Part shown: positions 1-9,282 of the stretch, in pieces
Numbering within the stretch: position 1 is the stretch's first letter
Layout of the letters: every line of letters begins with the position of its first letter
Origin: Brevundimonas pondensis
GTDB taxonomy: Bacteria > Pseudomonadota > Alphaproteobacteria > Caulobacterales > Caulobacteraceae
Assembly: GCF_017487345.1 (NCBI RefSeq)
Contig: NZ_CP062006.1
Span: forward strand, 62,001-126,000
DNA: 64,000 nucleotides
Direction: 5' to 3'
Position numbers and translations under genes: made by a program
The notes under the pieces: model-generated
The model's database searches: none
What the model was told of the DNA's origin: nothing
Seen by the model: only the letters and a program-made list of their open reading frames with translations

Positions 1-1106
1 GTCTGGCCGACCAGACCCAGCTCCAGCACCGGGCAGAGGGAGCGGATGAAGCGGGCGTCCGAGGTGCCGCCGGTGGTCGAGGCTTCGGGGCGGCGGCCCA
101 GCGTCGCCTCCACCGCGTCCTGCACCGCCGTGACGAAGGCGCCCGGCTCGGTCAGGAAGGCCTCGCCCGAGCACATGTGGGTCAACTCGATCCGCAGCCC
201 GGTCTCGGCCTGCACGAGGCCCGCCTCGCGGTTCAGCCAGTCGATCAGGCCGTCGCCGGTGTGGGTCGGGTTGAAGCGGATGTTGAGCCGCGCCTTCGCC
301 TCGGCCGGGATGATGTTGGTCGCCGGATTGCCCACGTCGATGGTGGTGATCTCGAGGTTCGAGGGCGGGAACTCGGGATAGCCTTCGTCCAGAATATGGG
401 CGTCGAGGCGGGCGAGAAGTTTCGCCACGACCGGCGCCGGATTGGCCGCGCGGTCGGGATAGGCGACGTGGCCCTGCTTGCCGTGGACGGTGATCCAGGT
501 GTTGAGCGAGCCGCGCCGTCCGACCTTGATCATGTCGCCCAGATGGTTCGCCGAGGAAGGCTCGCCGACCACGCAGGCGTCGATGACCTCGCCCTCGGCC
601 GCCAGGGCCTCGACCACCCGCTTGGTGCCGTGCAGGGCCGGGCCTTCCTCGTCGCCGGTGATCAGGAAGGAGAGGGAGCCGGGCACGTCGGTTCCATTTT
701 CAGAATGGGCGGCCAGCACGCGCGAGACGGCGGCGACCCAGGCGGCGATGCCGCCCTTCATGTCCACGGCGCCGCGTCCGTACAGGATGCCGTCGCGGGT
801 CTCGCCCTCGAACGGGGCGGCGGTCCAGGCGGCCAGGTCGCCGGTCGGCACCACGTCGGTGTGCCCCGCAAAGCAGAGGTTGGGCGAGGCCGTGCCGCGC
901 CGCGCGTAGAGGTTCTCGATGCGGGCGTCGTGGCCGACCTTGGTCGGGCCCTCGAACACCATGCGGCGGCAGGTGAAGCCGAGCCCGGTCAGGGTGCGTT
1001 CCAGCACGTCCATCGCCCCTTCGTCGGCGGGGGTGACGGAGGGGATGCGGATCAGGTCGCGGGTCAGTTCGACAGGATCAATGACGGAATGTGATGCGGC
1101 GCTCAT
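1..1106 (-). CDS. dapE: Succinyl-diaminopimelate desuccinylase DapE (3' end outside window)
   Basis: Zn/Co-dependent M20 amidohydrolase that removes succinate from N-succinyl-LL-diaminopimelate in lysine and peptidoglycan precursor synthesis. Reading the reverse strand from ATG 1106 gives a continuous frame to base 1. An AGHTDVVP metal-ligand motif lies in the N-terminal part, and the family's C-terminal GGTSDARF motif is followed by a PVLELGLVGQT-like stretch. About 368 codons are present against a usual 375-385, so only the last residues are missing. The start was chosen because the next Met upstream would run into the region divergent to the cupin gene. The gene is divergent from that cupin gene across about 50 bp. 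Confidence 0.93.
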   Translation of the reverse strand, partial: MSAASHSVIDPVELTRDLIRIPSVTPADEGAMDVLERTLTGLGFTCRRMVFEGPTKVGHDARIENLYARRGTASPNLCFAGHTDVVPTGDLAAWTAAPFEGETRDGILYGRGAVDMKGGIAAWVAAVSRVLAAHSENGTDVPGSLSFLITGDEEGPALHGTKRVVEALAAEGEVIDACVVGEPSSANHLGDMIKVGRRGSLNTWITVHGKQGHVAYPDRAANPAPVVAKLLARLDAHILDEGYPEFPPSNLEITTIDVGNPATNIIPAEAKARLNIRFNPTHTGDGLIDWLNREAGLVQAETGLRIELTHMCSGEAFLTEPGAFVTAVQDAVEATLGRRPEASTTGGTSDARFIRSLCPVLELGLVGQ

Positions 1107-1155
1107 GGGCTCTATGCTTTAGGCATATCCCGCATCCGCGAGAAGGCCCGAAACC

Positions 1156-1632
1156 GTGCCGAAGATCGACATCGACAATGCGCCGACCGGTCATGGAACC
1201 GGCTACCCCGAGGAATTCGCCGCGCCCTGCAAGCCGCGACGGCGCTGGCGGCTGGGCGATGCGGTCGGTCTGGATCAGTTCGGGGTCAATCTGTTGCGCC
1301 TGCCCGCCGGGGCCTGGTCCAGCCAGCGCCACTGGCACAGCGCCGAAGACGAGTTCGTCTGGGTGGTCGAGGGCGAGGTGGTTCTGATCGAGGAAGACGG
1401 CGAGACGACCTTACGCCCCGGCGATTGTGCGGGCTTCAAGGCGGGCGTCGCCAACGGCCACAAGATCGAAAACCGCAGCGACCGTGAGGCGGTGCTGCTG
1501 GAGGTCGGTTCGCGCCGTCCAACCGAGGACGCCTGCGACTATCCCGACATCGACATGATCCTCCCCAAGGGCGCCGATCGCTACTTCCACCGCGATGGGA
1601 CCCCCTATCCGAAGACGCCCCGAAGAACGTGA
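1156..1632 (+). CDS. Cupin domain protein
   Basis: Small single-domain cupin of 158 residues, substrate unknown. The metal-binding motif 1 is seen around residue 60 (RHWHSAEDEFVWVVEG), and motif 2 (RPGDCAGFKAGVANGH) follows at the expected spacing, so a mononuclear metal site is likely. The start is GTG. Its stop overlaps the GTG start of the following MFS exporter by 4 bp, which implies cotranslation and perhaps a joint role in handling a small molecule. That functional link is inference only. Confidence 0.85.
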   Translation: MPKIDIDNAPTGHGTGYPEEFAAPCKPRRRWRLGDAVGLDQFGVNLLRLPAGAWSSQRHWHSAEDEFVWVVEGEVVLIEEDGETTLRPGDCAGFKAGVANGHKIENRSDREAVLLEVGSRRPTEDACDYPDIDMILPKGADRYFHRDGTPYPKTPRRT

Positions 1633-2933
1633 CCACAGACAGTATCGATACCGCCCCGACGGTCCCGCCCCAGCCGCCCTTGCCGCCCGAGTCTCACGAC
1701 GGCGGGCCGTCCAGCCCGTGGGCCATCCGCGATTTTCGCCTGTTGTGGGTCGGGCGCGTGGCGGCGGTTCTGGGCATCCAGATCCAGTCGTCGGCCCTGT
1801 TGTGGCAGGTCTATGAGATCGCCCGACGCGATCACCCGATCGCCGAGGCCAGCCTCTATCTGGGGCTGGTGGGCCTGTGTCAGTTCCTGCCGCTGCTGGC
1901 CTTCACCCTGCCCGCCGGGGCCATGGCCGACCGGCGCGACCGCAAGCACACCGTGACCCTGTCCATCGTGGTCGAGAGCCTGTGCGCCCTGGCCTTCCTC
2001 GCCATGGCCCTGCACGGTTCGCCGCCGCTGTGGGGGCTGCTGGCGGTGGCCGCCGTCTTCGGCGCGGCGCGCGCCTTCCTCGCTCCGGCCAGCCAAGCCT
2101 TCCTGCCGATGGTGGTGGGGCGCAAGGCCCTGCCGCCGGCCATCGCGGCCCAGTCCATCGCCTTCCAGACTGGGGCCATCGCGGGTCCGGCGCTGGGCGG
2201 TGTCATCGTCGGTTTCGCCGTGCCCTGGGCCTATGCCTCGGCCATGGCCCTCTTCTTCGTCGCCATCGGCTGCTTCCTGCTGATCCGCACCAGGGGCAAG
2301 CCGCAGTTCGTCGAGACGGGCGTCGGGCCGCTGGAACTGGTTAGGGAAGGCCTGTCCTATGTCTGGAAGACCAAGATCGTTCTGGGCGCCATCTCGCTGG
2401 ATCTGGTGGTGGTGCTGTTGGCGGGCGTGGCCCTGCTGACGCCGATCTTCGCGCGCGACATCCTGCATGTGGGGCCGCAGGGTTTCGGGCTGCTGCGCGC
2501 CTCGTTCGGGGTCGGGGCGCTGCTGGTGGCCCTCTATCTGAGCCGCTTCCCCATCGTGAAGCATGGCGGGCGCTGGATGTTCGCGGCGGTGGCGGTGTTC
2601 GGCCTATCCACCCTGACGTTCGGCCTGTCGCACTGGGTCTGGCTGAGCGCCCTGGCCCTCTTCGTCGGCGGCGGGGCGGACATGATCAGCGTCAATATCC
2701 GCCAGACCCTGATCCAGCTGGCCACGCCCGATCACATGCGCGGGCGGGTGTCGTCGGTCTCCATGCTGTTCATCGGCGCCTCCAACGAACTGGGCGAGGC
2801 CTATTCCGGGGTCATGGTGCGCCTGCTCGGCCCCGTCGGGGCGGCGGTGTTCGGCGGGGTCGGGGCGCTGGCCGCGACGGGCATCTGGGCCAGGGTCTTC
2901 CCCAGTCTGAGGAAGGCGAACCGGCTGACCTAA
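1629..2933 (+). CDS. MFS transporter (MFS_3 / EntS-like exporter)
   Basis: Inner-membrane secondary transporter of 434 residues with about 12 hydrophobic helices after a Pro-rich cytosolic N terminus of about 30 residues. The first helix motif (FRLLWVGRVAAVLG) and the loop-2 motif AGAMADRRDRK are typical of the MFS_3 group, which includes EntS and other drug or siderophore exporters. The start is a GTG overlapping the cupin stop. Substrate cannot be told from sequence. It is followed by a large nested inverted repeat and a convergent dcd. Confidence 0.88.
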   Translation: MTTDSIDTAPTVPPQPPLPPESHDGGPSSPWAIRDFRLLWVGRVAAVLGIQIQSSALLWQVYEIARRDHPIAEASLYLGLVGLCQFLPLLAFTLPAGAMADRRDRKHTVTLSIVVESLCALAFLAMALHGSPPLWGLLAVAAVFGAARAFLAPASQAFLPMVVGRKALPPAIAAQSIAFQTGAIAGPALGGVIVGFAVPWAYASAMALFFVAIGCFLLIRTRGKPQFVETGVGPLELVREGLSYVWKTKIVLGAISLDLVVVLLAGVALLTPIFARDILHVGPQGFGLLRASFGVGALLVALYLSRFPIVKHGGRWMFAAVAVFGLSTLTFGLSHWVWLSALALFVGGGADMISVNIRQTLIQLATPDHMRGRVSSVSMLFIGASNELGEAYSGVMVRLLGPVGAAVFGGVGALAATGIWARVFPSLRKANRLT

Positions 2934-2935
2934 AT

Positions 2936-3109
2936 CCTTCTCCCCTTGAGGGAGAAGGGGGTATGCGAAGCATGACGGATGAGGGGTGTCGGCGCGGTCG
3001 CTTCTCGTTAGTCGGGCAAAAAGAGAGCGCCGCGATCATCTGAACGCGGCGCTCACACCCCTCATCCGAGCGCCTACGGCGCCCACCTTCTCCCTCAAGG
3101 GGAGAAGGG
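2936..3109. repeat. Nested inverted-repeat element between mfs and dcd
   Basis: Outer arms at 2936-2960 and 3086-3109 are near-perfect inverted copies (ccttctccccttgaggg type). Inside them is a second inverted pair (gatgaggggtgt at about 2979, acacccctcatc at about 3056). At the centre is a perfect stem (gagcgccgcg at about 3028, cgcggcgctc at about 3046). The whole could fold into one long hairpin between two convergent genes. A related element is at 55972-56155. It fits a dispersed non-autonomous repeat or strong bidirectional terminator. Confidence 0.7.
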
Positions 3110-3113
3110 CCAA

Positions 3114-4148
3114 TCACCCCCAGGGGCGGAAGTGTTTCGACAGCTTCAGGCCCTGGCTCTGGTAGTGGCTGCCGCCTTCGCCATAGAGGCGGGTCGGGCG
3201 TTCCGTCAGCGGCTCATAGACCAGGCGGGCGACGATCTGGCCGTGTTCCAGCAGGAAGGGGGTGTCGTGGGTGCGAACCTCCAGCACGCCTTTCGAGCCG
3301 GCGCCGTGGGCCTCGTCCGTGCCGAAGCCGGGGTCGAAGAAGCCGGCGTAGTGGACGCGGAACTCGCCGACCGAGGGGTCGATCGGGGTCATTTCGGCGG
3401 CCTGATCGACCGGGATCTCCACGTCGTCCGACGAGGCCAGGATGTAGAACTCGCCCGGATCCAGCAGCAGCTCGCCGCGACGCAGGGTCAGCGGCTCCCA
3501 GAAGTCGCGCGGGTCGTGGCCGTCGATGTGGTCCATGTTGACGACCCCGGCGTGGCGACGGCCGCGGAAGCCGACGACGCCGTGCTCGCCCGCGCGCAGG
3601 TCGACGCCGACGCTGCGGGTCTCCAGCTTGGGCGGATCGCCGGCCTTGAGGCGCAGCTGGTTCAGGCGGGTGCCGGGCTTGACCAGGATGGAGAAGGTCT
3701 GGGGCGCGATCTCCAGATAGAGGGGGCCGTCATAGCCCTCGTCCACGTCGTCGAAGCTGCCGCCCTTGTCGGTCAGCAGGCGGACGAAGACGTCCACCCG
3801 GCCGGTCGAGCTTTTCGGATTGGCGCGGGCGTTCAGGCCGCGCGGCAGGCTCAGCCGCTCCTGCAGCCGGGCGATATAGACGCAGCCCTTTTCCAGCACC
3901 ACGCCGCCCGACAGGTCGATGGCGTGCATCTCCACGTCGTTGATGCGGTCCTCGACCTTGCGCTGGCCGGGCAGGAAGGAGGCGCGCACGCGCCAGGCCT
4001 GGTTCGACAGGCGCAGGTCCAGGCTCGCGGGCTGCACCTGATCGTGATCGAAGGGGGTGTCGGATTTGATCGCGCCGGTCGCGATCAGGGTCTCGATGCC
4101 CTGGAAGGGCAGAATGCCGGGCTGGGCGGGAATCTGGAAGATGCTCAT
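3114..4148 (-). CDS. dcd: 2'-deoxycytidine 5'-triphosphate deaminase (long alphaproteobacterial type)
   Basis: Converts dCTP to dUTP for thymidylate synthesis. The protein is 344 residues, roughly double the classical Dcd length, and matches the PF06559 family in which two dUTPase-like beta-barrel halves are fused. The N-terminal half shows the signature region ARANPKSSTGRVDVFVRL, and the C-terminal half shows RVHYAGFFDPGFG and LEHGQIVARLVYE, the conserved dUTPase-like core motifs. ATG 4148 was chosen over an upstream GTG (4163) because AGGACGG precedes it at good spacing. It is divergent from apaG. Confidence 0.9.
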   Translation of the reverse strand: MSIFQIPAQPGILPFQGIETLIATGAIKSDTPFDHDQVQPASLDLRLSNQAWRVRASFLPGQRKVEDRINDVEMHAIDLSGGVVLEKGCVYIARLQERLSLPRGLNARANPKSSTGRVDVFVRLLTDKGGSFDDVDEGYDGPLYLEIAPQTFSILVKPGTRLNQLRLKAGDPPKLETRSVGVDLRAGEHGVVGFRGRRHAGVVNMDHIDGHDPRDFWEPLTLRRGELLLDPGEFYILASSDDVEIPVDQAAEMTPIDPSVGEFRVHYAGFFDPGFGTDEAHGAGSKGVLEVRTHDTPFLLEHGQIVARLVYEPLTERPTRLYGEGGSHYQSQGLKLSKHFRPWG

Positions 4149-4252
4149 GCCGTCCTGTCTCACACGGTTTTTTCCATCTGTCTCGCTTCGGAATGCGACA
4201 TCCGATGCGACAGATGGGTTGAACCCCGGGGTCGGCGGACTGCATATAGCCT

Positions 4253-4660
4253 ATGCACGCGCCTCCTGCCTATACCGCCGAAACCGAAGGCGTCGTCGTC
4301 CGCGTCCGCCCCTCCTATCTGGCGGCCCAGTCGGACCCCGCAGCGGGACGCTGGGTCTGGGCCTATCAGATCGAGATCGTCAACCTGACCGGATCGCCGG
4401 TGCAGCTGGTGGCGCGGCGCTGGACCATCACCGACGCCTATGGCCACGTCGAGGAAGTGCGCGGTCAGGGCGTGGTCGGCGAGCAGCCGGTGATCGAGGC
4501 CGGCGACAGCTATTCCTACGCCTCGGGCTGTCCGCTGGGCGCGCCTTCGGGCTCGATGGTCGGCGCCTACTACATGACCGACGTGGACGGGCGAATGTTC
4601 GAGGCGGCGATCCCGGCCTTCAGCCTGGACGTGCCGGATACGCGGCGGACGCTGAACTAG
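4253..4660 (+). CDS. apaG: ApaG domain protein
   Basis: Small all-beta (FnIII-like) cytosolic protein of 135 residues. The family has been linked to Co2+ resistance and Mg2+ efflux and to FBxo3 in eukaryotes, but its biochemical role is unresolved. Family hallmarks are seen: WAYQIEIVNL, VQLVARRWTITD, VRGQGVVGEQP and the conserved YASGCPLGAPSGSM region. It is divergent from dcd across about 100 bp and convergent with gcrA. Confidence 0.92.
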   Translation: MHAPPAYTAETEGVVVRVRPSYLAAQSDPAAGRWVWAYQIEIVNLTGSPVQLVARRWTITDAYGHVEEVRGQGVVGEQPVIEAGDSYSYASGCPLGAPSGSMVGAYYMTDVDGRMFEAAIPAFSLDVPDTRRTLN

Positions 4661-4687
4661 CCCTCAAGCAGCATGAAGCGGGCCCAT

Positions 4688-4714
4688 AAAAAAACCCCCG
4701 CCTTGCGGCGAGGG
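4688..4714 (-). terminator. Rho-independent terminator (gcrA side)
   Basis: On the minus strand, an 8-bp GC stem closed by a GCAA tetraloop (4695-4714) is followed by seven T residues (complement of 4688-4694). It lies between convergent apaG and gcrA. Two further perfect hairpins occur between it and the gcrA stop, at 4721-4749 and 4761-4782. Confidence 0.75.
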
Positions 4715-4801
4715 CGATAGGGCTGCGTCAACCCGGATGAACCGCAGCCCCAGCCTTGTTCCCGTCCAGCGAACCGGACGGGAGAAGGTCGGACGCGCGA
4801 C

Positions 4802-4839
4802 GTGCTCAAGCAGCGAGCCGCCGCGCGGCGAGCGCTAGC
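4802..4839 (-). repeat. REP-like palindromic repeat, copy 1
   Basis: In minus orientation this ~38-bp unit matches two other copies (15427-15467 and 18951-18989). They share ctaNcgc, the cgccgcgcggcg palindrome and ctgcttgag. This copy lies directly downstream of the gcrA stop codon. Confidence 0.65.
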
Positions 4840-4843
4840 GCTC

Positions 4844-5383
4844 TTAGATATAGCGACGCAGGCTGCGGGCCAGTTCGCTGGCGCCGTCCTTGGCGCCCTT
4901 GCGGACCTGGGGCTGGTAGGCGACGCGGGCGTGTTCGCCGCAATAGACGCCTTCCGAGGCCCGACGGCCGCAGAAGCTGAACTCGCGCGACGACGGGTCG
5001 CCGATCGGCCACTTGCACATATGGGCGCCCAGGGTCATCACCGTGGCCGTGCCCGGCAGTTCGGGGGCGGGAGCCGGGGCGACGGGCTGGGCCGTCATGA
5101 CCGGACGCGGGGCGGCGGCCTCGATGCGGCGCGGGGCCGACGGGGCCTGGACCGGAGTGGCCGGAGCAGCGGGGCGCGGACGGGTGGCGGCGCGGAAGGT
5201 GGTGCGGGCCGGTTGCGACGGCGCGGCGCGGCCCGACAGGCCCAGGCGGTGAACCTTGCCGATCACGGCGTTGCGGGTCACGCCGCCGCCCAGGGTCTTT
5301 GCGATCTGGCTTGCCGACTGGCCTTCCAGCCAGAGCTTCTTCAGCGCGCCGACGCGGTCTTCAGTCCAGCTGGCTGTGGTCAT
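4844..5383 (-). CDS. gcrA: Cell-cycle regulator GcrA
   Basis: Sigma70-associated transcription factor of Caulobacterales that prefers promoters methylated at GANTC by CcrM and drives S-phase gene expression. The protein has 179 residues. An N-terminal HTH-like DNA-binding domain (WTEDRVGALKKLWLEG, SASQIAKTLGG, VTRNAVIGKVHRLGL) is followed by an Ala/Pro-rich linker (about 55-115). The C-terminal domain has conserved Cys and His (MCKWPIGDP, FCGRRA, YCGEHARVAY), the RNA-polymerase-sigma contact region. ATG 5383 has a strong GGGAGGGTGG ribosome site. Its promoter carries GANTC, DnaA-like and CtrA-like motifs (separate entry). Confidence 0.96.
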   Translation of the reverse strand: MTTASWTEDRVGALKKLWLEGQSASQIAKTLGGGVTRNAVIGKVHRLGLSGRAAPSQPARTTFRAATRPRPAAPATPVQAPSAPRRIEAAAPRPVMTAQPVAPAPAPELPGTATVMTLGAHMCKWPIGDPSSREFSFCGRRASEGVYCGEHARVAYQPQVRKGAKDGASELARSLRRYI

Positions 5384-5614
5384 GGCCACCCTCCCGGGGA
5401 TCGGATTCAATATCTTGGGCCGCCGACGAATTTTTCCGCCTCGACCTGCTACTAATCGTAAAGCAGGTCTTAAAACACGCAAGATGTGGCAATTCGGCTG
5501 TCCACAGAAACCAGATGTAGTGTGGTTAATGTCCCGTTTTGACTCAGTTTTAAGTCGGCTCGGCGAACGTCGGGCGCCTTGCGAAACCAGCTTTGCGGGC
5601 GCATCTGGGCGCCT
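5384..5614 (-). promoter_or_regulatory. gcrA promoter region with cell-cycle motifs
   Basis: Upstream of gcrA there are GANTC methylation sites at 5404-5408 and 5541-5545, a DnaA-box-like ctgtccaca at 5498-5506 (7 of 9 to TTATCCACA), and TTAACCA (minus strand, near 5524-5530) resembling a CtrA half-site. In Caulobacter crescentus gcrA is activated by DnaA and repressed by CtrA, so the arrangement fits. Also carries the start of the divergent ABC permease. Confidence 0.5.
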
Positions 5615-6439
5615 ATGAAGACCGATCTCGCCGCCACTCGCCCTTCCGGCCTGCCCCAGCCGCGTCGCTATGACGGGATCAACTGGGTGGGGCTGCGCAC
5701 CCTCTACCTGCGCGAGGTCCGCCGTTTCTGGAAGGTGGGCGCCCAGACCGTGGCGGCCCCGGTGGTGACCACCCTGCTCTATATGCTGGTCTTCGTCGTG
5801 GCCCTGAAGGGCGCGCGGCCGCCGCTGCACGGCACCCCCTTCGCCGAGTTCGTGGCTCCCGGCCTGATCATGATGGCCATCCTGCAGAACGCCTTCGCCA
5901 ACGCCTCGTCCAGCCTGATCCAGGCCAAGATCATGGGCACGGCGACCGACTTCCTGACCCCGCCGCTCAGCCCGCTGGAGCTGACCATCGGCTTCACCCT
6001 GGGCGCGGCGACGCGCGGCGTGGCCGTGGGTCTGGTGACGGCCCTGTGCGTCCTGCCGTTCGCCAAGCTGGGCGTGGCCAATGTCGCCCTGATCGTCTGG
6101 TTCGGCCTGATCGCCTCGCTGTTGATGGGGATGACGGGCGTGCTGGCGGGTCTGTGGTCCGAGAAGTTCGACCATCTGTCGGCGGTGCAGAACTTCGTGG
6201 TCATGCCGATGACCTTCCTGTCGGGCACCTTCTACCTGATCGACAGCTTGCCGCAGCCCTTCGCCAGCATCAGCCGCTTCAACCCCTTCTTCTACCTGAT
6301 CGACGGCTTCCGAGCCGGCTTCATCGGTCATGCGGAGGGCAATCTGCTGATCGGGGTGGTGATGAGCGCGGTGCTGACGGTGCTGATGGGTGCGGCCTGC
6401 TGGTTGGTGTTCCGTTCGGGCTGGCGCCTGAAGAGCTGA
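5615..6439 (+). CDS. ABC-2 type transporter permease
   Basis: Inner-membrane permease of 274 residues with about six hydrophobic segments and the ABC2_membrane C-terminal signature (MPMTFLSGTFYLIDSLP, FNPFFYLIDGFRAGFIG). This resembles the YadH/NodJ-type exporters whose substrates include lipids and polysaccharides. No ATPase gene is adjacent here, so the partner must be encoded elsewhere. The start was set at ATG 5615 (MKTDLAATR); an upstream in-frame ATG lacks a ribosome site. Confidence 0.88.
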   Translation: MKTDLAATRPSGLPQPRRYDGINWVGLRTLYLREVRRFWKVGAQTVAAPVVTTLLYMLVFVVALKGARPPLHGTPFAEFVAPGLIMMAILQNAFANASSSLIQAKIMGTATDFLTPPLSPLELTIGFTLGAATRGVAVGLVTALCVLPFAKLGVANVALIVWFGLIASLLMGMTGVLAGLWSEKFDHLSAVQNFVVMPMTFLSGTFYLIDSLPQPFASISRFNPFFYLIDGFRAGFIGHAEGNLLIGVVMSAVLTVLMGAACWLVFRSGWRLKS

Positions 6440-6492
6440 GCCGTTAGCAAGGCGGATCGGCTCCGGGGAGAGGGGCCTCAGGGAGGTCCTTC

Positions 6493-7389
6493 ATGCTGTT
6501 CCGTTCCGTCCTCGCTTCGGCCGTCGCCGTCGCCGCGCTTCTGTCCACGCCTTCGCTGGCGCAAGACGCAGAGGCTTTGAAGGCCCAGGTCGGCGCCTAC
6601 GTCCAGCCGTCCAACGCCGAGCGGATGAACATCCTGGTAGGCCAGCTGCGCGCCGCCGGCTTCAACCCGACCGTCGAGACCTTTGAAGGCGGCGGTCGCG
6701 GAGGTCCGATGCAGGGCTCCAATGTGGTCGTCACCATCGGTGAAGGCGCGAAAGAAATCCTGCTGACCGCCCACTATGACGCGGTCAAGCTGCGCGACGG
6801 GACCATGTCGCAAGGCGTTATCGACAACGCTGGTTCGGTGGTCGCCCTGATCGAGGCGGCCAAGATCCTCAAGGACAAGCCGCTGTCGCACCGCGTCCGC
6901 GTCATCTTTTTCGATCAGGAAGAGCTGGGTCTGATCGGCGCGCGCAAGTGGATCGAGGCGCACGGGATCGCCAACGTCGCCGCCGTGGTGAACTCGGACG
7001 TCGCCGCCTATGGCGACACCATGATGTACGGCCAGAACAATGGGGCGCAGTCGGCCTTCGTCACCCGCGCGGTTCAGGAGCTGTGCGCCGAACGGGCCAT
7101 GCAGTGTGTCGGCTTCCCCGAGTATCCGCCGTCCGACGACCGCGCCTTCTCGGCGGCGGGCGCGCCGGTGGTGTCGCTGGGCTTCCAGGACGAGGTCGGC
7201 GCCCACCAGATGTGGCTGGCCTTCAACGGCGGCGAGAACAAGGGGCTGGCCGAGGGCTTCGTGCCGCAGGTCTTCCGCGTGATTCACTCGAAGGACGACG
7301 CCATCGAAGCCGTCGAGGGCGCGACCATCGCCACGGCGGGCGCCACCTACGCCGCCCTGATCCAGAAGCTGGACGCGCAACTGCGCTGA
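6493..7389 (+). CDS. Secreted M28-family Zn aminopeptidase-like protein
   Basis: Protein of 298 residues with a clear Sec signal peptide (hydrophobic core AVAVAALLS, cleavage after SLA). The M28 fold is visible: first metal ligand in LTAHYDAVK, bridging Asp in [11 protein letters not shown], catalytic and ligand Glu pair in [12 protein letters not shown], then a conserved Asp in [11 protein letters not shown] and a late His in [10 protein letters not shown]. Probably a periplasmic or secreted peptidase of unknown specificity. ATG is preceded by GGGAGG at 6480-6485. Confidence 0.88.
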   Translation: MLFRSVLASAVAVAALLSTPSLAQDAEALKAQVGAYVQPSNAERMNILVGQLRAAGFNPTVETFEGGGRGGPMQGSNVVVTIGEGAKEILLTAHYDAVKLRDGTMSQGVIDNAGSVVALIEAAKILKDKPLSHRVRVIFFDQEELGLIGARKWIEAHGIANVAAVVNSDVAAYGDTMMYGQNNGAQSAFVTRAVQELCAERAMQCVGFPEYPPSDDRAFSAAGAPVVSLGFQDEVGAHQMWLAFNGGENKGLAEGFVPQVFRVIHSKDDAIEAVEGATIATAGATYAALIQKLDAQLR

Positions 7390-7504
7390 CAGCGGTCGGC
7401 GCGGTGTTGACTAAGGGCCCATAGCGCCCGACAAGTTCGACGCCTTTTGAAAAGCGGTCCCGTCGCTGATGCGCCGGGGCCGTCTCGCTTTATGGAGTCT
7501 GCCT

Positions 7505-8695
7505 GTGTCCGGTCATCTGATGGGTGTCTACAATCGCGCGCCGCTGGAAGTGGAGCGCGGCCAGGGCGTCCGCCTGTGGTCCACCGACGGGACCGAATAC
7601 CTGGACTGCGTCTCGGGCATCTCGACCAACGCCCTGGGCCACGCCCACCCCAAGCTGGTGCAGGCGGTCAAGGACCAGGCCGAGAAGCTGTGGCACGTCT
7701 CCAACATCTTCAAGATTCCGGGCCAGGACGCCCTGGCTGACGCCCTGTGCGCCAAGTCCTTCGCCGACGTGGTCTTCTTCACCAACTCGGGCACCGAGGC
7801 GGTCGAATGCGCCCTGAAGACGGCGCGCAAGTTCCACTCGGCCAACGGCCAGCCGGAACGCATCGACATCTACGGCTTCGACGGCTCCTTCCACGGCCGC
7901 ACCTATGGCGCGATCAACGCCGCCGCCAACCCCAGCTACACCGAGGGCTTCGGCCCCAAGATGGAAGGTTTCCATCAGCTGAAGTGGGGCGACAAGGACG
8001 CCCTGACCGCGGCCTTCGAGAACCCGACCACGGCGGCGATCATCCTGGAGCCGGTTCAGGGCGAGGGCGGCTGCCGCGCCACGCCGGAAGAGGAACTGCG
8101 CTGGATGCGCGAGATGGCCGACAAGCACGGCGTCCTGATCATCTTCGACGAAGTCCAGTGCGGCATGGGCCGGACCGGCAAGCTGTGGGCCCACGAATGG
8201 GCCGGCATGACCCCGGACATCATGGCGGTGGCCAAGGCCCTGGGCGGCGGCTTCCCCATCGGCGCCTGCCTGTCGACGGCCGAGGCGGCCAAGGGCATGA
8301 CGGTCGGCGCCCACGGCTCGACCTTCGGCGGCAACCCCCTGGCCATGGCCGTCGGCCAGGCCGCCTTTGACGAGGTGTCGTCGGACGCCGTCATCGCCAA
8401 CGTCAACGAGGTCGCCGGCTACCTGAAGCAGCAACTGCACGGCCTGGCCGAGCGCTTCCCCGACGTGATCGTCGAGGTGCGCGGCAAGGGTCTGCTGGTC
8501 GGCGTCAAGCTGGTCCCCAACAACCGCGAATTCATGGGTTGGGCTCGCGACGAGGCCAGGCTGCTGGTCGCCGGCGGCGGCGACAACCTGGTCCGCATCC
8601 TGCCGCCGCTGAACATCACCCTCGAAGAGGCCCGCGAGGCTGTCGAGAAGTTTGAAACCGCCTGCGAGTTCGCCCGGACGAAGCTGTCGGCCTGA
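7505..8695 (+). CDS. argD: Acetylornithine/succinyldiaminopimelate aminotransferase
   Basis: PLP-dependent class III aminotransferase that makes N-acetylornithine in arginine synthesis and may also serve the DAP pathway. About 396 residues. Seen: [15 protein letters not shown] (PLP phosphate site), [30 protein letters not shown] with the PLP-contacting Asp, and the Schiff-base Lys in [18 protein letters not shown] 7505 was preferred because GGAG lies 7 bp upstream; ATG 7520 is an alternative. The stop TGA shares its last base with the next gene's ATG. Confidence 0.93.
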   Translation: MSGHLMGVYNRAPLEVERGQGVRLWSTDGTEYLDCVSGISTNALGHAHPKLVQAVKDQAEKLWHVSNIFKIPGQDALADALCAKSFADVVFFTNSGTEAVECALKTARKFHSANGQPERIDIYGFDGSFHGRTYGAINAAANPSYTEGFGPKMEGFHQLKWGDKDALTAAFENPTTAAIILEPVQGEGGCRATPEEELRWMREMADKHGVLIIFDEVQCGMGRTGKLWAHEWAGMTPDIMAVAKALGGGFPIGACLSTAEAAKGMTVGAHGSTFGGNPLAMAVGQAAFDEVSSDAVIANVNEVAGYLKQQLHGLAERFPDVIVEVRGKGLLVGVKLVPNNREFMGWARDEARLLVAGGGDNLVRILPPLNITLEEAREAVEKFETACEFARTKLSA

Positions 8696-9282
8696 TGGAA
8701 GCGGAAGGCAGGAAGCTAGCGAGAATCATCGAGGCGCGCGGCTGGCCATCGCACCGGCCGCCGCTACTTGATGAGGTTCGCGCGCTTTCTGCCTCGATGG
8801 CGCCGGTTCGTGAGCGCGGGTACTTAAAGTTCGATGAGTTCCTACGTCTAGCAAAGCTGAAGTCTTCGCAGGGCATGCATCATGTTGCGTTGAACGAGTC
8901 TCACATCGTTGAGGCCGTTACACGCATTGCGTTTTCATCTCAGCTTGAAGATGAGCGCGTGAGGATTGGCCTTCTTACGAGTTTGCGCGGAGTAGATATT
9001 CCGCGCGCCTCGGCGCTGCTGTGCTGGACGCATCCGGATAGATGGCCGGTAATCGATCGGCGAGCCTGGACGACGCTAAATCATTTGGGGTTCGTGCGGA
9101 CCGGCGCCCGATTGGAACGCGGTAGCGCCAAGCAAATGATGCGTGCTTACAGTCCGAAAGAGTGGGTCGACTACGTCTCGCTCGTGAAGATCGCCTCAAA
9201 TGCGATGGGTTGGTCTGCGATGGAGATCGACCAATGGCTTTACGCTTGTGACCTGAAAGACAATCTGGATCATCTGAATTGA
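8695..9282 (+). CDS. Unrecognised protein inserted in the arg operon; HhH-like motif
   Basis: Protein of 195 residues, function unknown. Residues about 93-125 ([21 protein letters not shown], then PVIDRRAW) resemble the helix-hairpin-helix core of HhH-GPD/OGG-like DNA-repair proteins, but no catalytic Lys can be assigned. G+C is about 50% over sampled stretches, against roughly 70% in argD and argF. Its start overlaps the argD stop by one base (TGATG), and its TGA overlaps the TTG start of argF, so it is translationally coupled to both. A transferred gene inserted precisely between two operon genes is the simplest reading. Confidence 0.8.
   Translation: MEAEGRKLARIIEARGWPSHRPPLLDEVRALSASMAPVRERGYLKFDEFLRLAKLKSSQGMHHVALNESHIVEAVTRIAFSSQLEDERVRIGLLTSLRGVDIPRASALLCWTHPDRWPVIDRRAWTTLNHLGFVRTGARLERGSAKQMMRAYSPKEWVDYVSLVKIASNAMGWSAMEIDQWLYACDLKDNLDHLN

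Noticed and set aside
4057..4689. Alternative longer frames over apaG and in the dcd/apaG gap
   Set aside because: They run through known genes in other frames and show Arg/Gly-rich low-complexity translation.
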